DNA of 64,000 nucleotides, taken from CBDFLA01 sp965248915 (lineage in GTDB: Bacteria > Pseudomonadota > Alphaproteobacteria > M2410). Position numbers and translations under genes: made by a program. Positions 26,993 through 35,162 of this stretch are shown here, in pieces; positions within the stretch are counted from its first letter, which is position 1; every line of letters starts with the position of its first letter. The notes under the pieces were generated by a model. That model saw only the letters and a list, made by a program, of their open reading frames with translations, did not search any database and was not told where the DNA came from. Location: contig OZ252216.1 in the NCBI GenBank assembly GCA_965248915.1, forward strand, positions 2,728,001-2,792,000, given 5' to 3'.

Positions 26993-28282
26993 ATGAAGTG
27001 GGTCCTTCTGCATTTGTCAATCTTTTTTGCTGGCTGCGGTACGATTGATGGTCTCAGCGTAAGCATCATTGAACAGAACTCCGCCACATCACTACAGCCT
27101 TGGCAAAGCGGGTACTTGGATATTCATCACATCAACACTGGGAATGGTGATGCGGCGTTCTTTGTCTTTCCAGATGGCACCACCATGCTTTTTGATGCGG
27201 GTGACCTCAATCGTGAACACTTAGAGAAGTACGCGCCCTTAAAGGCGGTCAAGCCCCACCCCAATGACCGGCACAATTCAGGAACCTGGATTGCACAATA
27301 CATTGATCAGGCTTTACCAGGGCATGTGTCCCCCAGACTAGATTTTGTCGTCATTTCGCACTTTCATGATGATCACTATGGTGCAATGCGACCCGGGCTT
27401 GAACTTTCGAAGCGAGGCGACTTCTATCTGACTGGAGTTACTGCCGTCGCGGAAGAGTTACCTGTCGGGATGCTTATCGATCGCGCGGGACCGCATTACG
27501 ACTATCCCGTAGACCTGAAGGCCGCATACTCTCAGGGAGACGAGGTTTCCACATTCGAAAACTACCTGTCGTTCATCAAGTCGACTATTACAAACACTAT
27601 CGGTCTTGTGGCTGGACGCAACGATCAAATCACACTGCAATATGATCGGCAGGGATTTCCCGAATTCGAAGTTCGTAATGTGAAGGTAAATGGCGACATT
27701 TGGACGGGCGAAGCCAACGATAAGAGAACGCTATTTACCGCCAAGGATGTCATCGGTACGGAAGGGAAACTCAACGAAAACCCATTGAGCCTCGCGCTTA
27801 AGATCTCATATGGCGACTTTGACTACTTTACAGGCGGAGACATGACAGGCCTGCGCGGTTTCGGCCTACCAACATGGTTTGATGTTGAAACACCGGTTGG
27901 GAAAGTCGTCGGCGAAATTGACGCACTCGCCCTCAATCATCACGGCAATCGTGACGCCACAAATGAATCTTTTCTTGCTGCACTTACGCCCCGTGTCATC
28001 GTCCAACAAACATGGATATCGGATCATCCAGGCGGAGAGGTTGCACATAGAATCACATCGCAAGGCATTTACAGTGGGGACCGAGACATTTTCGCTACGA
28101 ACATACTTGATGAAACTAAGATTGCTATTGGGCCTTGGCTCACCAACAATTACACCTCGATGCAGGGTCATGTTTTGATTAGGGTTTCATCGGGAGGTAA
28201 GCAGTATTTCGTGATGGTCCTTGATGACACTCAGCAAACGCTACAAATTCAGTCTATTCACGGCCCCTACTTGCCCCGATAG
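26993..28282 (+). CDS. Metallo-beta-lactamase-fold hydrolase, lipoprotein
   Basis: A 429-residue protein with a lipoprotein signal (lipobox FAGC, Cys15). The metallo-beta-lactamase fold is evident from LFDAGD (about 67-71) and the metal motif H123-F-H125-D-D127-H128. A later ALNHHGNRDATNESF resembles the second metal site of the ComEC/Rec2-like group. It hydrolyses an unknown substrate, probably a phosphodiester or ester outside the cytoplasm. It lies between the TonB receptor and the permease gene and is transcribed with the permease, possibly as part of the same uptake set. Confidence 0.78.
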   Translation: MKWVLLHLSIFFAGCGTIDGLSVSIIEQNSATSLQPWQSGYLDIHHINTGNGDAAFFVFPDGTTMLFDAGDLNREHLEKYAPLKAVKPHPNDRHNSGTWIAQYIDQALPGHVSPRLDFVVISHFHDDHYGAMRPGLELSKRGDFYLTGVTAVAEELPVGMLIDRAGPHYDYPVDLKAAYSQGDEVSTFENYLSFIKSTITNTIGLVAGRNDQITLQYDRQGFPEFEVRNVKVNGDIWTGEANDKRTLFTAKDVIGTEGKLNENPLSLALKISYGDFDYFTGGDMTGLRGFGLPTWFDVETPVGKVVGEIDALALNHHGNRDATNESFLAALTPRVIVQQTWISDHPGGEVAHRITSQGIYSGDRDIFATNILDETKIAIGPWLTNNYTSMQGHVLIRVSSGGKQYFVMVLDDTQQTLQIQSIHGPYLPR

Positions 28283-28408
28283 CGGCACGGGTTGTACATT
28301 CCCAGATTGTTTTATTTTGTATACTAAACGCCATTTCATATTTGATATATATCTTCGCCTTTGGTAGACTGGTCGCGGTCGGGATCTTTATAGCCGCAGG
28401 AGTCATTT

Positions 28409-29698
28409 GTGACGTCACGGAATGAGAAAGGGCGATCGGGCAGATACCTGTTTGCCTTAGCGCTTATTGTCAGTCTTTTCTTCTTGTGGGGCGTGGCAAA
28501 CAACCTCAACGACATCCTCATCAAACAATTCAAAAAGACGTTTGAGCTCTCCGACTTTCAGTCTGGGCTTGTTCAGTCCGCATTCTATTTTGGGTACTTC
28601 GTGTTCGCTATGCCTGCGGCCATGTTCATGCGCCGTTTTGGATACAAGGTTGCAGTCATTTTTGGCCTCCTTCTATATGCTGCAGGCGCGTATCTCTTCT
28701 ATCCGGCCGCAGAGGCACAGGTGTATGGCTACTTCTTGTTCGCATTGTTTGTAATAGCTAGCGGACTGGCATTTTTGGAAACGTCGGCTAATCCGTTTAT
28801 TACAGTACTCGGTCCTCCGGAGACCGCGGAACGCAGATTAAACTTCGCACAGTCATTCAATCCTCTCGGAGCCATCGCCGGGGTCATCATTGGAAGAAAC
28901 TTCATATTCTCCGGTGTGGAACATACGCAAGAAGAGATTGCCGCATTGTCGCCAGAGGCATTGCAGGCTTACTATTCCGCCGAGGCACAGGCTGTACAAA
29001 TGCCCTACCTTATTCTGGGCAGCATTGTCCTTTTCTGGGCACTTCTCGTTTTGTTCGCGCGCTTTCCGAAGGTGCACGGGGAAGAAACATCTGGGATGGA
29101 CCATGATAGCGGAGGGTTTTTGGGGCTCGTGAAATTTCCCCATTTCGTCCTGGCGGTTATCGCCCAATTCTTCTATGTCGGTGCTCAAGTCTGTATATGG
29201 AGCTACCTTATTCGCTACACACAGTATTCCATTCCGGGAACCCCTGAAAAGACAGCAGCAGATTACCTGACCTATTCACTGATTGGATTCATGATCGGCC
29301 GTTTCTTTGGGACTTGGCTTATGAAATACGTCCAACCGGCTCGCCTCATGGCGATATTCGCTGGAACAAACGTCTTACTCTGCTCTATTGCCATCATTGG
29401 TCCGGGGTATGTCGGTCTTACCGCGCTGATTGCAACGAGTTTCTTCATGTCGATTATGTTTCCTACCATCTTTGCGCTGGGTATTCGCGACCTTGGTCCA
29501 TTTACGAAGTCTGGTTCATCCTTAGTCATTATGTCGATTATTGGAGGCGCCATCCTAACCGCCCTAATGGGGCAAGTTTCTGACATGACCACGATCAAAA
29601 TCTCATTCTTGGTTCCCTTGATCTGCTTCGTTGTCATTCTCCATTTCGCCATCTCTGGACACAAAGTGAGGCGAAAGGGAAATCTCGAACATGCCTAA
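28409..29698 (+). CDS. FucP-type sugar:H+ symporter (L-fucose permease family)
   Basis: A 429-residue MFS transporter with 12 membrane segments. FFLWGVANNLNDILIKQFKKTFELSDFQSGLVQSAFYFGYF at the start and GLAFLETSANPFITVLGPPETAERRLNFAQSFNPLGAIAG after helix 4 are the signatures of the fucose/glucose/galactose permease subfamily. The Asn- and Glu-containing helices correspond to those that bind sugar and proton in E. coli FucP. It starts with GTG at 28409 after AGGAG at 28398-28402. The stop overlaps the mutarotase start by eight bases, so the two proteins are made together. Substrate L-fucose or a close deoxyhexose. Confidence 0.9.
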   Translation: MTSRNEKGRSGRYLFALALIVSLFFLWGVANNLNDILIKQFKKTFELSDFQSGLVQSAFYFGYFVFAMPAAMFMRRFGYKVAVIFGLLLYAAGAYLFYPAAEAQVYGYFLFALFVIASGLAFLETSANPFITVLGPPETAERRLNFAQSFNPLGAIAGVIIGRNFIFSGVEHTQEEIAALSPEALQAYYSAEAQAVQMPYLILGSIVLFWALLVLFARFPKVHGEETSGMDHDSGGFLGLVKFPHFVLAVIAQFFYVGAQVCIWSYLIRYTQYSIPGTPEKTAADYLTYSLIGFMIGRFFGTWLMKYVQPARLMAIFAGTNVLLCSIAIIGPGYVGLTALIATSFFMSIMFPTIFALGIRDLGPFTKSGSSLVIMSIIGGAILTALMGQVSDMTTIKISFLVPLICFVVILHFAISGHKVRRKGNLEHA

Positions 29699-30050
29699 AT
29701 CGGCTCAGCGCCATTGCCTCGTAGTCGACCTACATAATGATGAAGGTTCGATCTGGGAGTATGAGCACTACCATCGACCTGGAAACGTTTGGCCGGGCGT
29801 CTTGGAGAGCATTCGAGACTCTGGCATCTCCGAAATGTGCATCCACCGTTTCGAAGATCGACTTGTCATGATCATTAATGCCGACGAAGGTTTCTCAATC
29901 TCCGAAAAGGCACTAAACGATGCTCAGAATCCGATAGTCGAAGAATGGGAGACGCTGATGAATAGATATCAAAAGCTGAGTTCGAACACTGATGAGAGGG
30001 CCAAGTGGTGCGAAGCACCGTTGATCTTTAGGCTTTCTGATCATCTGTAG
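29691..30050 (+). CDS. L-rhamnose/L-fucose mutarotase (RhaM family)
   Basis: A 119-residue protein of the RhaM family (COG3254), which interconverts alpha and beta anomers of 6-deoxy sugars. CLVVDLHNDEGSIWEYEHYHRPGNVWPGV, with its conserved Tyr, His and Trp, and EMCIHRFEDRLVMII are family marks. A similar gene (Cj0488) lies in the C. jejuni L-fucose locus. It overlaps the permease gene by eight bases and speeds entry of the right anomer into the dehydrogenase step. It is the last gene of the sugar set. Confidence 0.85.
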   Translation: MPKSAQRHCLVVDLHNDEGSIWEYEHYHRPGNVWPGVLESIRDSGISEMCIHRFEDRLVMIINADEGFSISEKALNDAQNPIVEEWETLMNRYQKLSSNTDERAKWCEAPLIFRLSDHL

Positions 30051-30245
30051 CGGAAAGCATCTGATTTTTTCCGTGTGCGCTTCCTGCGTTGTTATTCCGC
30101 CAAAAGGCCTCTCATCGCCTGTTTCAAAGAGTTAGGCGGAATGTCTTACTTTCTTCTCCACATCTTGTCTGACAACATGGTAGTCGTTGCTTTCCATGCC
30201 GCATATTGTGCGCCCAACGCCGAGTTCAAAGTAACGGTGTCGGAA

Positions 30246-30614
30246 TCATCTATTCTCTTCTCGCAGTACGTTCAGAGGCCGCCTCTCCACGAAGCTCTCT
30301 GATACTCTTCCCGCCGTGCTGGAAATCCATTGCCTACTTACACCGCGTGACACTACAAAATCTTCCAGTTCCTTAACGAGTAATTTCTGCAGGTTCATTG
30401 CACACATTGAAAATTCAGACAGTCGCTCCATTAGTCTCTCACGATGCGGACTGACATAGAAATCATCGCCGTTCATTCGAAGTGATCGATGAATAAGCCA
30501 ATTTCTTTCTTCAAGAAGTTCTTCAACCTTCGACTGAAGCTCGAGGCCAACAATTCCAGCTTCCTTAGAGTAGCGTAGTAGTGAACCAAGAGTTAGCGAC
30601 CACATTCTCTCCAA
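30246..30614 (-). CDS. Hypothetical helical protein, probably 5'-truncated
   Basis: A 122-residue reading frame from TTG at 30614. The predicted product is almost all helix and charged, with no family I recognise. The frame remains open upstream to a TAA near 30680, close to the IS3-type element, and no ribosome site precedes any start. The original N-terminus may have been cut by the IS insertion. Confidence 0.4.
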   Translation of the reverse strand: MERMWSLTLGSLLRYSKEAGIVGLELQSKVEELLEERNWLIHRSLRMNGDDFYVSPHRERLMERLSEFSMCAMNLQKLLVKELEDFVVSRGVSRQWISSTAGRVSESFVERRPLNVLREENR

Positions 30615-30726
30615 CTCTTCTGTGACTTCAGCCTCGTTTGGTCTACCTTCGGCAGTTGATGCGGTCTTTCCCCCTTATAACTGATCTACGAAATTCGTGA
30701 TATTCTAGTTATGTGGAGGCATGGGA

Positions 30727-31014
30727 ATGGCAAGGAAGCGTTATTCGGACGAAGATGTTTTGAAGTTGTTGCGGCAGATTGAGTTGAGTTTGACCTCTGG
30801 TGGTGACGTGAAGTCGGCCTGTCGATCCGTTGGGGTAAGCGAAGCGACATACTACAATTGGCGGCGCCGGTTTGGTTGTATGAGCAAGTCCCAGCTTCAG
30901 GAATTGAAGTCTCTGGAGAAAGAGAACTCCAGGCTAAAGAAGATCGTTGCAGACCTTGAGCTGGACAAGCTGATTTTGAAGGAAAGCCTTGATTACCTAA
31001 AGCCGAAAGCCTGA
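30727..31014 (+). CDS. IS3-family transposase OrfA (DNA-binding subunit)
   Basis: A protein of about 95 residues: a helix-turn-helix (YSDEDVLKLLRQIELSLTSGGDVKSACRSVGVSEATYYNWRRRFG) followed by the leucine zipper-like LKSLEKENSRLKKIVADLELDKLILKESLDYLKPKA of IS3 OrfA proteins. GGAGG at 30715-30719 is seven bases before ATG 30727, making that the better start than 30721. The frame overlaps the -1 frame of orfB, as in IS3 elements that use programmed frameshifting. Confidence 0.88.
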   Translation: MARKRYSDEDVLKLLRQIELSLTSGGDVKSACRSVGVSEATYYNWRRRFGCMSKSQLQELKSLEKENSRLKKIVADLELDKLILKESLDYLKPKA

Positions 31015-31673
31015 CGGTTACCAATCTGCGTCAGGCGGTGATCCATGTGCGTCAGAAGTTGGGTGCTTCTGAACGTCAGACATGCAGAACCATCGGTGTG
31101 GCTCGTTCCACTCAGAGGTATCAATCCATCCCAAGGGATGATGACAGCCTGCGGCGGGCTTTGATCAGATTGGCAAAGCAGTACGGTCGCTATGGCTACA
31201 GAAAGATTGCTGAACTTCTTCGTATTGAAGGCTGGAACGTCAATCACAAGCGTGTAGAACGGATCTGGCGTGAAGAGGGGCTGCAGCTTCCTCAGCGCCA
31301 CAAGAAGAGAAAGCGTCTGTATCACAAGGACAGCTCGATCATCCGGCTGCGTCCGAAGTATCCAAACCACATCTGGAGCATTGATTTTGTCCCCGACAAA
31401 CTGAGTAACGGACGTCCTTACAAGATGCTGACGGTTCTGGATGAGTACACCCGTGAGGCTCTCTGTGTTGAGGTAAAGAGTAAGATGGGCAATGAAGAGG
31501 TCCTGGAAGCGCTCTATCCGATCTTGCTCAAGCGAGGAACTCCCGACTACATCCGTTCAGATAATGGCCCTGAGTTTATTGCGGAGAACTTCCAGACATG
31601 GCTTAGGCAGTACAATCACATCAGACCGCATCAGGCGCTAAACATGAGGCCGCCGGTGCCTGAAACTATATGA
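30993..31673 (+). pseudogene. IS3-family transposase OrfB with internal deletion
   Basis: The -1 frame relative to orfA is open from 30993; the first stand-alone start is GTG 31038. The usual OrfB has about 270-280 residues with a DDE triad. Here IDFV and SDNGPEF give the two Asp, but about 50 residues between the second Asp and the C-terminal NHIRPHQALNMRPPVP are missing, including the region that carries the catalytic Glu. The deletion is in frame. The protein should therefore be unable to transpose. Clear terminal inverted repeats are not visible. Confidence 0.85.
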
Positions 31674-31677
31674 CGAA

Positions 31678-31905
31678 GTGGTACATACGAATGGGGCTTT
31701 ACAAGGATTCGCATTTCGAGAGAAATTGGAGACCGGTGAGTACAATTCCATCAGAGATCTCGCAAGGGATGTTGACTTCTCACCCCGCTACGTCAGCCGG
31801 CTCTTGCGGATCGGATACCTAGCACCTGACATCATTGAAGCGATCCTCGACGGTACTCAGCGAAAAGAGCTCGCATTGGAGGATCTACGCTACCCTTTCC
31901 AATAG
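31678..31905 (+). pseudogene. C-terminal remnant of a serine recombinase
   Basis: A 75-residue frame with GTG at 31678 directly after a stop. The peptide (AFREKLETGEYNSIRDLARDVDFSPRYVSRLLRIGYLAPDIIEAILDGTQ and LEDLRYPF) matches the C-terminal helix-turn-helix of large serine recombinases and resolvases. The catalytic Ser domain is absent. It lies just behind the IS3-type transposase, which probably truncated it, and could be a relic of the island's integration machinery. Confidence 0.65.
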
Positions 31906-31999
31906 ATTGGCATGAACAGGGTGATCGGTTCGAACTCTGATCCCCTTGGGTTCAGAATTAGACTCAACCGGAATTCACGAGGGAGGCTCTATGCGCGAT

Positions 32000-32754
32000 T
32001 TAGATACATACCCGATTTCTAGTAACACTATTGAACCCATGTTCCGATAGATAAAGAGGATACTCGACAACGAGCGATTCGTGACACCGCCCAACCAGAA
32101 ACGCTATGTCCTGAATTCTCTTTTTCACGGTTACATCAGTGATCTTCTGAAGGGAAACTTTTGGTCGGTCACAGTTGTGAATACAGTCATGACGTCGTTG
32201 AAAAACCGCTTCAAAGTGGTCATTGAATTTCCCCAATGCAACTTTCCTGGCCCGATTCTGAGCCGAACCCGTCAATGCTCGAAAATTCGTCTGCGTGATT
32301 CCAAATAGTCGCGTCTTTGCCTGACTGTGAAGTATCCAATCTCCGATCGACCCGTCATCAATTATGCCTCTATTCTCTCGATAGAAATGATTGAACAGCC
32401 GCTTGATCTTTCTCAAGGATAGGACGTTCTCGTCCTCTATCAATTCCCTAGCGACCATCCGCCAGCGCCACCCGCTCTGACTAGGTCGAAAAATTGCGGC
32501 AACCGGGACTCGTAGATATTGAGTCGGTCAGGAACATCGATACTTGGTTCAAGATCTTTGGCCCTAAGGGTTCTTGAAATTAGGTCAGCGTAAGCGTCAC
32601 AGAAGAATGCATCACAAGCGCCAACAGCCATCATCCAAGCCGCTCTAAGAATGTCATCTTTCAGCACGCTAGCTGGCAAATTCTTCGCGTGGCTGCAAAG
32701 CACCTCGGCTCGTTCGATGTCTTCATCAAAGTGTTGTTTTGCACCCTTCAACAT
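32000..32754 (-). pseudogene. HEPN-domain protein, split by a frameshift
   Basis: Two overlapping frames (32754-32440 and 32458-32000) together encode one protein of about 250 residues. The first part has AWMMAVGACDAFFCDAYADLISRTLR, typical of HEPN proteins of the MAE_28990 type; the second has QRRHDCIHNCDR, an R-x4-H HEPN ribonuclease motif (R89 and H94 of the second frame). The break lies at about 32440-32458 in a GGTGGC-GCTGGCGG run. It may be a real mutation, a sequencing error or two overlapping genes. The gene is divergent, by 39 bases, from the nuclease-like gene at 32794. Confidence 0.7.
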
Positions 32755-32793
32755 TCCAATTCCCTTTCAACTTTCTGAGTCTGACTCTACATT

Positions 32794-33378
32794 GTGCGTA
32801 TTGTGATTGACATCATCAAAGACTTTCTTCAAAGGCCATCGGATCAGGTGGGCCAAATCTACAACGAGCGATCCCTTCAGATGGAAATCGGGTACTATTT
32901 TCGTTGCAGAGGATTCAGTGTTGAATTTGAAAAACCGTTCAAAGTTGAGAGACCTCAGGGATCAACCAAAACCCCAAAAACCTATCTCGATCTATTTGTA
33001 ACAGGCGAAAGAAGGAAGTTGGCCATTGAGTTAAAGACACCGCTCAACAAACGGCACCCAGAAACACTCTTTGATTTCTGTGCTGACTTGGAGTTTGTCG
33101 AATCGCTTGTGCGCTCTGGTGAAGTTGATCAGGGTTTGTGCTTGTTGATGACCAATGACCATGTCTTCTGGGAAGACAGCGGACGTGGGAGTGGTATTCA
33201 CAACTTCTTTCGCAGAAGCGGTGAAATTCTAACAGGGAAGATCATCAAGCCAACCGGTAAGAAGGACACAGCGGTCGTCCTGACGGGCCAATACTCTCTC
33301 TCTGATGAGTGGCACAGTCTTGACAACCCCCGCCTTTTGAGTGGCGCTCGTTATCTCATGGTTGAATCCAATCCTTGA
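32794..33378 (+). CDS. PD-(D/E)XK nuclease-like protein
   Basis: A 194-residue protein starting with GTG. Residues about 20-95 show a restriction-endonuclease-like core: an N-terminal helix with NERSLQMEIGYYFR, then TYLDLFV (D66) and the strand KLAIELKTPL (E79-x-K81), which is the D...ExK pattern. The rest is helical with conserved-looking WHSLDNPRLLSG near the end. It would be a metal-dependent nuclease or a related defence effector. It is paired divergently with a HEPN gene near tRNA-Ser repeats and an IS element, a typical setting for defence genes. No ribosome site is obvious. Confidence 0.65.
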   Translation: MRIVIDIIKDFLQRPSDQVGQIYNERSLQMEIGYYFRCRGFSVEFEKPFKVERPQGSTKTPKTYLDLFVTGERRKLAIELKTPLNKRHPETLFDFCADLEFVESLVRSGEVDQGLCLLMTNDHVFWEDSGRGSGIHNFFRRSGEILTGKIIKPTGKKDTAVVLTGQYSLSDEWHSLDNPRLLSGARYLMVESNP

Positions 33379-33712
33379 TCACACTGAGACCTCGGCTTAG
33401 CGCATGAGTTGAGACGCAAGAACCAAAGTTATCTGCAAAGTGATCGTAGCAGGTCCAACCAACAACTTAGAGCTCATAGAGACGACCACTCCACCACCGA
33501 CACACAGAGCGAACACGGTCTCCACCTCATCTCCACGAGAACAAGCGAACCGGCCATTCACCCAGTAGAGAAACAGACCCTCCTTGGCGCCAATACGCAC
33601 ATTCTTAGCCTCTCTGTCTCACTTCGATCAGCGACCTCTCGGCCCTAAGCCTTTGAACTATCGGGGTTTATTGTATCACGGGCTCGAAACATCAGGTTCG
33701 CAGCAGACTGGC
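33379..33712. other. Gene-free stretch before tandem repeats
   Basis: About 330 bases with no supported gene and no strong hairpin. It ends in GGCTGGCGG, where the first 116-bp repeat begins. The equivalent sequence at 3900 also has GGCTGGCGG at the same point, so a few bases of the left border are shared. Confidence 0.4.
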
Positions 33713-34060
33713 TGGCGGAGAGAGAGGGATTCGAACCCCACCGCGCAAAGGCGCGGTCACCAATAGAAGCGAGGGCTCGAACGATGCAGTATTGGCAATC
33801 GTCCAGCCCTATCCTGTAACAAATGAAATGGCGGAGAGAGAGGGATTCGAACCCCACCGCGCAAAGGCGCGGTCACCAATAGAAGCGAGGGCTCGAACGA
33901 TGCAGTATTGGCAATCGTCCAGCCCTATCCTGTAACAAATGAAATGGCGGAGAGAGAGGGATTCGAACCCCACCGCGCAAAGGCGCGGTCACCAATAGAA
34001 GCGAGGGCTCGAACGATGCAGTATTGGCAATCGTCCAGCCCTATCCTGTAACAAATGAAA
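33713..34060 (-). repeat. Three exact 116-bp tandem repeats carrying the tRNA-Ser 3' end
   Basis: Units start at 33713, 33829 and 33945 and are identical in all 116 bases; the intact tRNA-Ser begins at 34061, exactly one period later. Each unit begins on the plus strand with the same 26 bases as the 3' end of the tRNA gene (T-loop to CCA). The 90 remaining bases contain the hairpin ACCGCGC-N4-GCGCGGT and a second stem GGGCT/AGCCC with an inner ACGAT/ATCGT. In tRNA orientation the array follows the tRNA and repeats its tail, like the rtT repeats behind E. coli tyrT. Confidence 0.9.
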
Positions 34061-34150
34061 TGGCGGAGAGAGAGGGATTCGAACCCTCGGAACGCTTACG
34101 CGCTCAACGGTTTTCGAGACCGCCCCATTCAACCACTCTGGCACCTCTCC
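34061..34150 (-). tRNA. tRNA-Ser(CGA)
   Basis: A complete 90-base class II tRNA with encoded CCA. Acceptor stem GGAGAGG pairs with TCTCTCC (last pair G-T). The anticodon arm has loop CTCGAAA, anticodon CGA. A long variable arm, GAGCGCGTAAGCGTTC, and T-arm GAGGGTTCGAATCCCTC complete the cloverleaf. It is the intact relative of the pseudogene at 4024-4113. Confidence 0.96.
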
Positions 34151-34280
34151 GCAAACTCTGAGGCTGTATTGCTGGCCCTCGCCCCAAGAGCGCGCGGAAT
34201 GTAGCGCCGCCTCACCCACGGCGCAAGACCTGAAGCCGAACCCTCAATAGACTCAATGTGCTTGCTCGGAATCGGACCCA

Positions 34281-34949
34281 CTATTGCTCCCAAGGAAAAG
34301 GACCAAAAATCTCATCGCCCACATGGCGTGGACCGCCGTCACGCGCGATCACCATCCATTCTTGCTCAGGCGGCCCAACCTCGGCAATCCAGCCCTGAGC
34401 CCTCGCGGTCCGCAGGAGGTCCAGGTCCAACAATGGCACCACCTCGGACCCTTCCTCATCATCTATTCGCTCGCAATCAACAGGCGCTCCCCGCCCATCA
34501 TTCTCAACGGTCTCATCCAAAGCAATATCCAAGTCAGGGATCACAAGACCATAAGAATGATCGTAGCCTTGGCAATACAGATACCGATAAATCTGGGCCA
34601 GAGGTCTGGATGAAGTGTTTTCGCGGCCCGGTTGTGCGCTTTGGTTCTGTGCCGACAGCGGGTCGTCGTCGCTCTCGGCTTCGGTTGAAGCACGCACCAA
34701 ATGGTCTGTGACCACAGGCGAACTTCCGCTGGATCCACTTCCGACCAAGACTTGGATAACGCCTCGCTCGTCTCCGCCCCCGACTTGTCGTCGATCACTA
34801 AAAAGCGGGATCTGCGTGAAGGCAAGGACGGCAAGCCCATGCAACACCGCAGAGATCGCAAGCGCTCTCCACACGTGCGACCGCCCCTTCGGGCATTTCA
34901 AAAGCAAAATTGATGCGGACAGTTCCTGCCCAGGCGTCGTGCCCTGCAA
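34281..34949 (-). CDS. Single-pass membrane protein with a TonB-like anchor
   Basis: A 222-residue protein with one membrane helix near residues 29-47 (ALAISAVLHGLAVLAF), followed by a periplasmic part without known domain. The helix contains S33-x3-H37, the Ser-His spacing needed by TonB and TolA to couple to ExbBD or TolQR. The expected TonB proline-rich linker and C-terminal domain are missing; instead the protein is acidic. It may be a novel partner of a proton-driven complex or merely resemble one. It lies beside the tRNA-Ser gene and is divergent from the membrane protein genes at 35163 and 36135. Confidence 0.6.
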   Translation of the reverse strand: MQGTTPGQELSASILLLKCPKGRSHVWRALAISAVLHGLAVLAFTQIPLFSDRRQVGGGDERGVIQVLVGSGSSGSSPVVTDHLVRASTEAESDDDPLSAQNQSAQPGRENTSSRPLAQIYRYLYCQGYDHSYGLVIPDLDIALDETVENDGRGAPVDCERIDDEEGSEVVPLLDLDLLRTARAQGWIAEVGPPEQEWMVIARDGGPRHVGDEIFGPFPWEQ

Positions 34950-35162
34950 AGTTTGCCAGCCCTATAACTCAAGGCCCCCCGAAACCGTCCCGAGAACCCT
35001 AGCTTTGCTGAGCGCTTCCTTCAAGCGGTTCAATGTCTGGACAATGGCGCGAATGAGTCGCAAGCCACAACCTGACTCGCGTTGGGCTGAGATTTGGCCT
35101 AAGCTGGCCCAATTCAAGGGGAAAATGGATGAGCCCTCTTTGGGGCTGAATGCGGGGTATTC

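Noticed and set aside
33713..34060. CRISPR array
   Set aside because: The three repeats are contiguous 116-bp copies with no unique spacers, and each contains a tRNA tail; no cas genes are present.
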